From Leishmania donovani (lineage: Eukaryota > Euglenozoa > Kinetoplastea > Trypanosomatida > Trypanosomatidae), in NCBI RefSeq assembly GCF_000227135.1, contig NC_018256.1, positions 960,078 to 1,024,077 on the forward strand: DNA of 64,000 nucleotides, read 5' to 3'. Shown piece after piece: positions 22,228 through 31,065 of this stretch. The translations under genes were made by a program, and so were the position numbers. The stretch's first letter is position 1. The number at the start of each line of letters is the position of its first letter. The notes beneath the pieces were generated by a model, which was given only the letters and a program-made list of their open reading frames with translations, made no database searches and was not told where the DNA came from.

Positions 22228-22982
22228 GGCGGCGGGTGGTTTCTTGTTGTGTGCGCCTTTTATATCGTGAAGACAAGCAGAATGACCGGCGCTGCAGCGC
22301 TGCAGTGGTCGTGCTTTTCGCTAATATCTGGTGTGCTGGAGTGGGGGCGAGAGGGAGATAGAGGACGGGGGAGGAGGGGGCAGAGTCGCGCTGCAGAGGC
22401 GGAGGGAAAGAAAAGGAGAACAGTGAGCAACAAGGAAAAACGGCGCAGTTTTGTGTGTGTGTGTGTGTGCATGTACGTGTGTGTGTGTATAGGTATGCAG
22501 TGACGAGCAGCTGCAGCAGATCACATTGAGGCCACGTAAGAGAGCGAATCAGAAGAATGAGGAGGGGCGAGCAGGTTGGCAGCGGATGAGGTGGACAGGG
22601 AACAAGAAGAGCATCAGCTTGAAAGAAAGTCATGCTGCATGTGTGCACGCATACACCACACACGCACACACAAGATGGAAGGAGACGTGGCAGATCGCAT
22701 TCCAGCATTGCTTACCAGAGGAGAGGAGCGTCCGCACTCTTCGTGCCGTCCTGTGAACTGCGCGGTGTGTGTTGGGGGGGGGGATGAGTGGGTGGCGGGA
22801 AGGGGGAGGGGCGCAGAAAGGCGAGGAAGACAGCGCCGGTGTCGTGGTGGTGAGAACAACTAGGGATAGAGAGAGCCGGGTCAGTGAAACACGCAGAAAT
22901 ACACGAGGGAAACTCCGCCGAAAAATGGGCGTATAGGTGGCCGCCTCTCTGTCTGTCTCTTTCGCCGTTCTTCGCGGAGTGC
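22228..22982. other. Spacer between Rab GDI and the DTW gene
   Basis: Contains the GDI 5' leader, a TG repeat at 22453-22490 and purine-rich plus-strand stretches (22330-22440, 22770-22860). No gene was seen. Confidence 0.65.
22336..22381 (-). promoter_or_regulatory. Predicted trans-splice acceptor for Rab GDI
   Basis: A roughly 40-base C/T tract on the sense strand (22338-22381) ends in CAG, with AG at 22337-22336, about 109 bases upstream of the ATG. It is one of the cleanest such sites in the window. Confidence 0.55.
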
Positions 22983-24827
22983 TTAGTCAGAGCCTGTGCG
23001 CTGAGTAAGCTCGTCAGGCAGGTGCTCGCTCTCTGCTTTTGCGCCGCTGAATCGAGGCGCATTTACGGTACCTTTAGTCTTCTCGGCGAGGCGTCGTGGG
23101 CGCGAGAAGTCCGGCACTACGACCCTTCGAGATACGGCAGAGGGGGTGCATGAGGGGTTGCGCTCGAGCGCCGTGCGATGGCTGCGGCCCATCACGTGCT
23201 CTGTCATGCGATGCCACCCAATCACGCAGTCGCAGACGTAGCAGTAGTTCAAGACGGGCGGGAGGCGAAGGCGCCGAGCACTCTCGTCGGCTTGCATCTG
23301 GGCGGCAAGGACTTCCTGGCGACGGGCGGCATCCCTACGACGCGCATCGTCGCGCCGGTTGCAGAACGCCTCAAGGGCCTCGCCGCTTGTCGAGAACTGT
23401 GCATTAGCGTACTTGAGAAGGCATCGGGCGTCCACAAACCTCTTCATGGCATCCGAGAGCGTCTGTGAGGTGGATGCAGCCTCGGCAGCGTAGCCCATGG
23501 CCCGCACACACTGCGCTACTGCCATGCTGGTCGCCTCCAACGTGCTCACACAGGTCTCGCGGGTGCGCTTGCGCAACGCCTGAAAGAGGGACTCGTAGTC
23601 ATCGGCAATCTCGAGAGAAACGCGAGGGATTGAGCGAGTGATGTGACGGTTCAAGGAGAGCGCCTGGTTCCACGTGCTGTCGAGAAGGATGAGGTGCACC
23701 TTGCGTTTCGAATGTGAGCCACTTACCGCGACGGTCAGCGGTGGCGCGGGGTGCACTGCCGCACCCTCGCTGTTGTTCTCCGTTGCCGGTGCGGGTGCGC
23801 GTGGCATCTGGTTGGCCGCGTTAGCACAAGCACGACGATCAACACCATCGATGTCGATCTCTTCTTGGGGAGTGCTGCCTTCGCCCCTTCCCCTCTCTTT
23901 GCTGCTTCCGTGGTCCCTCCGGGAGGGGAAGAGATGCGCATTTCGGATGTGGTGGTGGATGCTGACCGCGTCCGAAGACGGATAAAGGGAGACGTGATAG
24001 ACGACCGCTGGCCCTTCGGCTGCGCACGCGGCCTGACGGTGCTCCACCGGCGGCAGCTGTTGCAGATATGTGTCATCCTCGCCGAGTCCCCAGACGCGCA
24101 AAGGCGCGCCTAGTAGATAGGCAGCGATGTGACCCGAGTTCGTGCTGCGCATCAGCTCCTCACTGTGCAGCAGCATGGTCACTTCCACATGCTCATCCAG
24201 CACGGCGGCCGGCAGTGTGGCACGGTAGGCGTCGAGCTCGGCGCACATGCACACCTCGCTAGGAAACCAGCACCATAAGCAAAGATCGCGCTGATGCGCG
24301 CGCCAAAGCGCGACAGAAAGCCGGCGCAGCACCGTCACGGCGTGGCGATCCTCGCGCTCCACGCTGGCAAGAAACGCCTTCCACTCCACCGATTCCTCAA
24401 GGCTGAGGTAGATCGTGGGCAGCTCTGCGAGCCTGCCGCTGGAGCCTGCCGCTGAATCATTGCTCACAGTGGGGCACGCGCCATCAGACTTCGTTGCACC
24501 GGAAGCGGCTACGGCACACTGCATAGCACGCACCACTTCACTGTTCAGCTTGCGTTTGTTGATGCGTATGCTGCGGCGTCGCACGCTCTCCTGGTGGCGA
24601 GCTACCGCCTCCCTCACCTCGTCCAAGTGCTGAGCGATACGCGCCGCCTCCTCGCTCGTGCGCGGCGGCATCGTGGCGCGCGGGGTGCCGTAATGCTGCA
24701 GCCCCACGCACTCGAGCAAGCGCAGCATCGAGCGCTTGTACGGGTTCGACGTGGCCCTACATGACGAGACGAGCGACTCGTCAATCTGCTGCACAGCAGC
24801 GGATGCGGCGGACAACGACTCGCTCAT
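22983..24827 (-). CDS. DTW-domain tRNA-uridine aminocarboxypropyltransferase with C2H2 finger
   Basis: The protein is 614 residues from the ATG at 24827. DTW proteins (bacterial TapT, human DTWD1/2) transfer the aminocarboxypropyl group of S-adenosylmethionine to tRNA uridines, making acp3U. The hallmarks run in order: a Cys cluster at C183, C186, C193 and C195; 'HSEELMRSTNSGHIAAYLL' at 221-239; the signature D-S-T-W at 383-386; and 'STLEATSMAVAQC' near 428-440. A Ser/Pro/Glu-rich insert of about 90 residues (about 285-370) separates the second and third. A U1/matrin-type zinc finger, C529-C532-H544-H550, sits near the C-terminus, preceded by an Arg/Ala-rich helix. The finger may help bind RNA. 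Catalytic assignment follows the family; which tRNA position is modified is unknown. Confidence 0.85.
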   Translation of the reverse strand: MSESLSAASAAVQQIDESLVSSCRATSNPYKRSMLRLLECVGLQHYGTPRATMPPRTSEEAARIAQHLDEVREAVARHQESVRRRSIRINKRKLNSEVVRAMQCAVAASGATKSDGACPTVSNDSAAGSSGRLAELPTIYLSLEESVEWKAFLASVEREDRHAVTVLRRLSVALWRAHQRDLCLWCWFPSEVCMCAELDAYRATLPAAVLDEHVEVTMLLHSEELMRSTNSGHIAAYLLGAPLRVWGLGEDDTYLQQLPPVEHRQAACAAEGPAVVYHVSLYPSSDAVSIHHHIRNAHLFPSRRDHGSSKERGRGEGSTPQEEIDIDGVDRRACANAANQMPRAPAPATENNSEGAAVHPAPPLTVAVSGSHSKRKVHLILLDSTWNQALSLNRHITRSIPRVSLEIADDYESLFQALRKRTRETCVSTLEATSMAVAQCVRAMGYAAEAASTSQTLSDAMKRFVDARCLLKYANAQFSTSGEALEAFCNRRDDARRRDAARRQEVLAAQMQADESARRLRLPPVLNYCYVCDCVIGWHRMTEHVMGRSHRTALERNPSCTPSAVSRRVVVPDFSRPRRLAEKTKGTVNAPRFSGAKAESEHLPDELTQRTGSD

Positions 24828-25933
24828 TTATGCGTCAGTGGAGCAGCGCGTTCCCCGAGTGGATGAGTTTGCACTGGTCGTTGTAGATGGCAGCAACAAG
24901 CGGGCTTCATTCTCAGATCTGCCTAAAGTACTTTTCGAGGGATCAATGTGCCAAGAGTTCTGTGTGCGTACGTCGTTGCTTCCTCACATCTGTGGGTCCG
25001 CGTACGGAGTGGGTGTGAAGGAAGGAGTAAGGAGTTCGGCGAAAGGCGGGAAAGCGCTAACGTTTGTCATCGCGCGAGAAAGCAGAGGACGCAGGTCGAG
25101 AACACAGACAGCGCCACGGCTGCCCAGCCAGCAACGACACAACATCGCAGCACACGTGTACTGCCATGTGGACAACGCTACTCAGGAATTCGTCACGGCG
25201 CTTGCACACGAACGCGGGAAAAACCTCATCACCGCTGAGACTGGCGCCTAGTCCAAATGCAGGCATGAAGGGCACTCGTTCGGCATCGCAGATGCCAAGT
25301 CGGCGTCTGAGTGCCTGTGTGCACGCTAAGGCGCTTCAGCGAGGAGGTCTCTGCGCCACCGCTGAGCCTTCTCATGGCAGGTGCCGGTGTTTTGCCGCAT
25401 ACATCTGTTTGCGTGTGCCATTCTCTTGTTCTTTTGTTTTGTCGTTTTCGCTTCGGCTTCTGCGCTTCGCTGCTGGTTGGATGGCCTTGGCGACACTCTG
25501 GCGAACACACCCACACACGCAAGACGGGAGGGCATGTGTATGAGGGAGGTGGCTGAGGAGAGGGCGGGGACGGGGGAAAGACTCCACGTAAAGCGAGCGA
25601 TGATTCTCTTTCTCTGTTGACGCAATGCAAGACCAACCAGAAGCAAAACACACACACGCACGGAAACGCTTGAGGGCGGTGAGAGCACACGAAACACAAA
25701 AAAAAACGAGCAAAGGATGAAGGGAAGGGGTGGTGGCCGAGAAGGACCGCACCAACGGCGGCCATCGCTGCTTCCCTTCACATGGGGCGAACAAACCAAC
25801 AAAGTCGGCAAACAAATTTGTGAAGAAAAGCCAAGCGGCGGACGCCATTATACAAAAACGCGCAGAGGCGCGTGTGAGGTGTCGGCTCCACCGCGCCTCC
25901 ATCTCCTGCTACCGCCTCTCCCCTTGTGTCTCT
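24828..25933. other. Spacer between DTW and zinc-ribbon genes
   Basis: Mixed-composition spacer with short CA repeats near 25505 and 25650. A 69-codon minus frame from an ATG at 25266 was considered and left out for lack of support. Confidence 0.6.
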
Positions 25934-27538
25934 TCACTGCACGAGCTCTGTCACACCCTTTCCGTGGCACACGGGGCAAAGGCTTCTCCTGCTACGCCGC
26001 CAGCGTGCGAGACGAGCGGCAAGCGAGGCTTCCCACTCATGTCCGCACCCAGCGCACAGCCACCACACCTTTGTCTTCGTGTCCGTCGGCGACAGCTGCT
26101 CTATGTGGAGATCGCCGTTCTTTAGCGGATGCCACTCCTGCAGCACAACGCTTTCCTCCGAGGCCAGCACAGCGGCCGACTGAGAACGCAGCAGCGCGCA
26201 TGATGGGCATCTGACCTTGTCGAGAGCCCGGTCCTTCACACGAGCAGCATAGCTCTCGCGGCACATTGGACACTTCCAAAAAACACTCTCCCTGCTGTCT
26301 GCGGAGATCTCCTCAGGCTTGAGAAACGGGTTGTTGCGGTTGTAGTCCCACAGCTGAAGCAGGTCAGGCCGCGCCTTCGCCAGCGTCGAGGTCCGGTTTG
26401 CAGCGCACTGCGGGCATCCGCTCTTGAGGATGCATCGCACGAACACACCGCTACGCCAGACGTGGTCGCACTTGACGCAGCGCCACGCCGCGACCACCGC
26501 CGAGTCCGTCATGACTTCGTTCACTGGGATGGCGTTGGCACCGTCGCCTGCAGCAGCGTACTCGGCCGCCAATTCGGGAAACGCAAGGGCCAAGTAACGG
26601 TTTGCCGTATCCTCGTCAACAGCCGCCGTGTCCGCCGCGCATTCTTCGCTGTCTTCTGGCGAAGACGTGCTGGTTGCATCGGCCTCGCCAGCGTCCGCGT
26701 CGACAATCGACGTCTTGAGATTGTAGCGTCGCGCTCGCCGAGTCACAGCCGTACCGTCGCCTTCCTCCGCCTGGGTAACACCGTCCAGGCGTGTCTCGGT
26801 GCCGCTGCCGCTACATCGCTCGCCGCTCTCCCTCTTGGGCTCATCATCGCCACCAAACGCCTCCTCCAGAGTGGTACCCATGGGGTCCTCTGTGGGTGGC
26901 TCTGAAAACTCGTCGCTGTCGCCGCCCATGGTGGCGTCCGTTTCGTCCACGGCATCGCGAGCCTCCGTCGCTTCAAGTCGTCGAGCGCTGCCGCGGCCAC
27001 GTGCTGAGCGGAGACTCGCGCGTTTACGTTGTGCTGGCGGGGATGGGCACAGATTGCCGCCGGCTCTCTTGCTCTCTTGCTCCACTGACTCAGCTGCTTC
27101 CTCTTGTGAAGAGCTGCCTCGAATAGAAAACGCTACACTCTCCTCGAGCTGCTCGTCCGCGTTTATAGAGGTGGGTAGCGATGAGGCTGACCTCTGCTGG
27201 GCAGACGCGGCAATCGGCTGTGCTCGCCGCGACAAGGATGCTGCGCCCTTGCTGTAAACCGCGCCCGCCTCCTTCTTTGCCTTGGCTGCTCCTCTGGCGC
27301 CTCTCGCCTGGCCGACGCGGCCCATCGCCGACCCGCAGCGGCGCGCATGCGAAAGCGCAGCTACACCACCGTCCGCGATGAGCGTCGAAGACCCGCACAG
27401 CATCGAGGAGCTGCCGCACCTCCACGACAGAGATGCGGGTGAAGGAGTGACAACAACGCATGCCAAGAATGACGCGGGCAGGTGGTGCGCGACGCACGGT
27501 CCCGCAACGGCTCGTGCGACACGTGAAGGGCGCCACAT
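25934..27538 (-). CDS. Triple zinc-ribbon protein, probably mitochondrial
   Basis: The protein is 534 residues from the ATG at 27538; upstream the frame opens only at GTG. The first 40 residues are rich in Arg, Ala, Ser and Val without acidic residues, as in a mitochondrial presequence. The middle (about 90-320) is acidic and low-complexity. The C-terminal 190 residues hold three zinc-ribbon units, each with two CxxC pairs: C354/C357 with C375/C378, C423/C426 with C444/C447, and C495/C498 with C521/C524. Between them runs the pattern P-L-x-x-x-W ... N ... W-x-C-x-x-C-x-x-x-W. This matches the 'probable zinc-ribbon' family (DUF4379), scattered in protists and bacteria. The function is unknown; RNA or DNA binding is a guess. 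Confidence 0.8.
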   Translation of the reverse strand: MWRPSRVARAVAGPCVAHHLPASFLACVVVTPSPASLSWRCGSSSMLCGSSTLIADGGVAALSHARRCGSAMGRVGQARGARGAAKAKKEAGAVYSKGAASLSRRAQPIAASAQQRSASSLPTSINADEQLEESVAFSIRGSSSQEEAAESVEQESKRAGGNLCPSPPAQRKRASLRSARGRGSARRLEATEARDAVDETDATMGGDSDEFSEPPTEDPMGTTLEEAFGGDDEPKRESGERCSGSGTETRLDGVTQAEEGDGTAVTRRARRYNLKTSIVDADAGEADATSTSSPEDSEECAADTAAVDEDTANRYLALAFPELAAEYAAAGDGANAIPVNEVMTDSAVVAAWRCVKCDHVWRSGVFVRCILKSGCPQCAANRTSTLAKARPDLLQLWDYNRNNPFLKPEEISADSRESVFWKCPMCRESYAARVKDRALDKVRCPSCALLRSQSAAVLASEESVVLQEWHPLKNGDLHIEQLSPTDTKTKVWWLCAGCGHEWEASLAARLARWRRSRRSLCPVCHGKGVTELVQ

Positions 27539-27593
27539 GGCTGACGTGCGAGGAAGTGCCAAACTCGTTATGTATAGCTGTGGGTCAAGCACT

Positions 27594-27662
27594 TCTACGT
27601 AGCCATGCGAAGGGCACACGGTTCTCTGGAGTAGCCAAAAGGGTGAAGGTAGAGGGGCAGAG
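27594..27662 (-). promoter_or_regulatory. Predicted trans-splice acceptor and 3-codon uORF, zinc-ribbon gene
   Basis: A sense-strand C/T tract (about 27635-27662) ends in CAG (AG at 27627-27626), 88 bases before the ATG. A leader starting there would contain an upstream ATG at 27606 followed by two codons and TAG (ending 27595), a minimal upstream ORF. Confidence 0.4.
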
Positions 27663-29123
27663 CGCAGCTCGCCGTTTACGCGGTCTTCTTCTAGGATGGG
27701 TCAACGGCACAGCAATAAAAACAACAGCAGCCGGATGGTAAGACCACAGTAGAAGCACCCCTAGCAACAGCACCCCCTTTCCTTCTTGTTTGCTTCATGG
27801 TAAGCATTGCATGCACGCGTTTGTGCCCACGTAAGTAAGTGTGCATGTGCGTGTGCGTGTGTGTAAATCATTCAATGATGCACGGAGGAAGAGGAAAGAG
27901 CGTGCCATATATTCCAAGGGGAGGGCGGGGGTGGGGGTTATTGGTGCGTTCGTGTGTGAAGCGGAAGCACAACAGTGGCATAAACGAGAGAGACACGGAG
28001 GAGACAGAAGGCAGAAGCACTAGAAGACCACTCAACATCGCCTGCGAAGAATGTAGTATGGCCCGCAGGAAAGACTCCTTCAACCTTTCTTCCCTCCTCT
28101 CCATCCTCCCGCCACCGCAGCCACCATCATCAGGAGCAGCTGATGTGGCACGCTCGTGGCCCAAAGAGAGGACAGAGGAAGGGCCCGCGAAAAGAGGGGT
28201 TCGGGATCACCCCACACGCAGAGCACGCCAACAGAAACACGAAGCGGGTTGTAGGATAAAAAAAAGGCGACAAAATGGCGTACGTCTGGGGAGGGGTGGG
28301 AGAGAGGAGGTTGGTGTGGCAACAGGCACGTTTGTGTAAGCGCCAGTACCATATACATCCACGCACCTTTCGGAATCGGGATGCGGGGCGGGGGTTTACA
28401 TGTGTGTCACAGATGCACTCTTCGACTCGTTGAGCGTTGTGTTTGTCTTCTCTACGCCAGCACCGAGAGAAAGGAGACACGCTATGCACACATGTTTCAG
28501 TCAAACGTGGGAAGCGGGCGCAGTGGAGAAGGAGTGCGCGAAGACGCAACAACGACGCCCAATAACGTACACAGAGGCGCGACAGCGGCTGAAGAGGTGT
28601 GGATGAAGAAGAGAAAGTAGGCGCACGCGCCGCATCAGAGCACGCCAAAGCCATGAAGAGCTCCAGCACAAGCACACACGCACCTGCAAGACACACAGAT
28701 ACACAATTCCGCATGGGGGGGGGGGCAGCTTGCCGCATCTGCACGCGGCAAAACACACAAGAATAATGATGCATTGCATGTACCCAAAGAGAATCACACA
28801 GAACACCGCCGTCACGAGAACGACAACCAACATCAGCGGACAAAGACAGCAGATGATACTAGATAGATACACCTACACTACACATGAAAAGAGGGAGAGG
28901 CCTCACGCCAGAGTCGCGAAAACACGAGAAAACGAGAGAGAGGAAGGGAGGGAGTGAAATCAGGTGTAAAGTTTACACACAAGCCATTGAAGTGTAAGCA
29001 TGCATGCAGCATTCGAGAAAACGACCTACACTCTACACGGACTTCGGCGCGCGTCACTGCCGCGAGAGAGGCGAGAGAGACAACGAGGAATAGAGGACAA
29101 GGGAGAGGCGTGGAGGGAGCGGG
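27663..29123. other. Spacer 5' of the zinc-ribbon gene
   Basis: Low-complexity spacer with a TG repeat near 27841-27865, a G run near 28716 and purine-rich stretches. No gene was seen. Confidence 0.6.
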
Positions 29124-29482
29124 GAGGACACCCCTCTCCGTGCGTGGCATCGCAGGGCGCAGTACACCCCTCTCCCTATCCCTGCCAACGCCGAGCCACT
29201 TCAGGTGGTGAAAACTTCACGCACCTCGGACATGGCGGAGGGCGGGAGGGTGAGAGCGATGTACCGCTACGCATGCCGGCGGTCAGACTGTGGACATTGT
29301 TGCGCTGGAGAGGCCAGCGACGGTGCGCACGCTTCTGCCATCCACGCGATAGGCGACGTGTCCGCGTGGCTCGAACGTATCCCACACGGCCCCCGCACTG
29401 CCTGCTGGTGGAGGCACAGCCTGCGCGACCGCGAGGAGATGCACTGGGTGGCGACCAGCACAATGGGTGGCGCGGCTGTGCG
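29124..29482 (+). mobile_element. SIDER2-like retroposon, group A, copy 3 (3'-truncated, antisense)
   Basis: Starts with the first signature-like block (GGACACCCC, GTGGCATCGCAGGGCGCAGT), carries the second (GAGCCACTTCAGGTGGTG), and continues through the group A body. It stops about 150-200 bases short of the family 3' end, after GGGTGGCGCGGCTG. About 30 bases of the G-rich linker between the blocks are missing. It lies antisense, 1.6 kb downstream of the six-repeat membrane protein gene. Confidence 0.8.
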
Positions 29483-31065
29483 GCGGAAGGGGGAGAGTAG
29501 ATGAAGGAGCCGAGAAAACAAAATGTCATGTCTGCTTCACCTTAGCGATCGTGGCGGCGAAAAGCTTGCAAGGAGGCTGGCAAGAATGCGCTCGCACAAG
29601 AGCGCCCACCGATCAATTGAAGAGTGCCCCCCATGCCCCCAAAATCTATCGAGAGCAGCGCAAAGAGCAGCGAGATGGAGAAAGATCAACAAAGTCCGAT
29701 GCGAACAAGGCAGGCAAAGTCCACGAAAAAAAAAAAGAGGCGATAGCTGCTGTGCGCAGTATGCGTCAGACGTATCCACCACCCAGACAGGGGACACACA
29801 TGCGGGGGAGGGGGAAGGGGTACGTAGACAAGTGTCGCGCCTGAACCCCGGAAGGAGTGAGAGCGAGAATGTGTCACGACAGGTAAAAAGGCGAAGAGAG
29901 AAGGGGAGAAGGGAAAAGAAAGAGTGGATGAGGCAGCAGTGAGGTATGATGAAGATCGGTGGGTTGCCAGTCACGGGCTGCAGTAGACAAGGTCTACGCG
30001 GCACGCGGCGCAATATATATATAAAGTGGCTTTGTCCAAGATTAATTTGGGTATTGCAGTCGTTGAACGTCGGTGCGGTTCGCGCAATGGCGCTGCTCTT
30101 GGTGCATCGCTGTGGCCTCGGCACCTGCTAGTGCGCAGAGAAGAAGTGGAAATATGTACGTCCTTCAAGCGTTCTGTAGGTCTCTCACACAGGTGCAAAC
30201 ACGCACGCACGCACCGCCGTATACATTAGGATTCCCCCTCAACTTGCTGTGATTAGTGCGGTGCCATCTTACTCTGGTATTTTGCTCTCTCTCTCTCACC
30301 CTCTTTCGCTCTGCGCTTCGCTATCCATCGCTTTTGTTGTCGGCTCGCGTGCGCCTTCTTGCTACTGCTTTCGTCGCTTCATTGATAGATCGGTGATACG
30401 CATACAGTGCTCACACACGCGCACACAACGACCTAAAAAAAAAACAGAGAGAGGGAGATGGGCATGCAAAGTACGCCTCGTCTAACGAAGACATGCGTTG
30501 TTGCCGACTCGATCCTCGAGAGATACACACAAGCACACGCACACATACACAATGGAGGCAACGGCCGCTAACAAAATGCCAAACGCCCCCCTCTTCCAAA
30601 GGTACGGGGGAGGGGGACGTAAGGCAATGAGAGAGAGGGCTGTGAGATACACACAAGCACACAGGGAGAGAAGGTGAGCCATCTCCGCGATGGACCTGCT
30701 GCAGCGCTCGCAACGCGCGAGTATATCCACTCGCAGCCTTCACAAAAACAAGCACACACACACACACACGTCACTCACTCTCGACGCACTACACACCATC
30801 ACATATCAAAGAAGCCGATTCACAGGGAGGCGATCAGATGCCGCACGCCTTTTCTCAGCTCTGTTGCTGCACTTTCTCTCCCCCACCTCATTCCCACCGA
30901 TGCATCGTTGCTACACGAGTCGCCGCGGCCGCGATCGATGAGCCCGCTCCGCTAGCAGCTGCACGGGGTTACGCGCACACTGCCTATTCGCCGCGATCAG
31001 CTACCTAACGCAGCTTCCAACGTCATACGCACGTGAGTACTTACGTTTCGTTCTTTCACTCACGT
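29483..31065. other. Spacer 3' of the six-repeat membrane protein gene
   Basis: Mixed spacer. 29950-30180 has more even base composition than its surroundings, including a short TA tract at 30013-30022, but I could not fold it into a tRNA or identify a snoRNA. CA repeats lie at 30750-30770. No gene is supported. Confidence 0.55.

Noticed and set aside
22453..22490. TG/CA microsatellites as possible promoters or recombination sites
   Set aside because: They occur in most spacers of the window without any link to a gene start or strand switch.
25057..25266. 69-codon minus frame with an ATG
   Set aside because: Slightly protein-like, but no recognisable domain, no good acceptor and no other support; too short to list alone.
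29950..30180. Balanced-composition stretch that might be a structured RNA
   Set aside because: I could not find tRNA, snoRNA C/D boxes or a stable stem layout; left as spacer.
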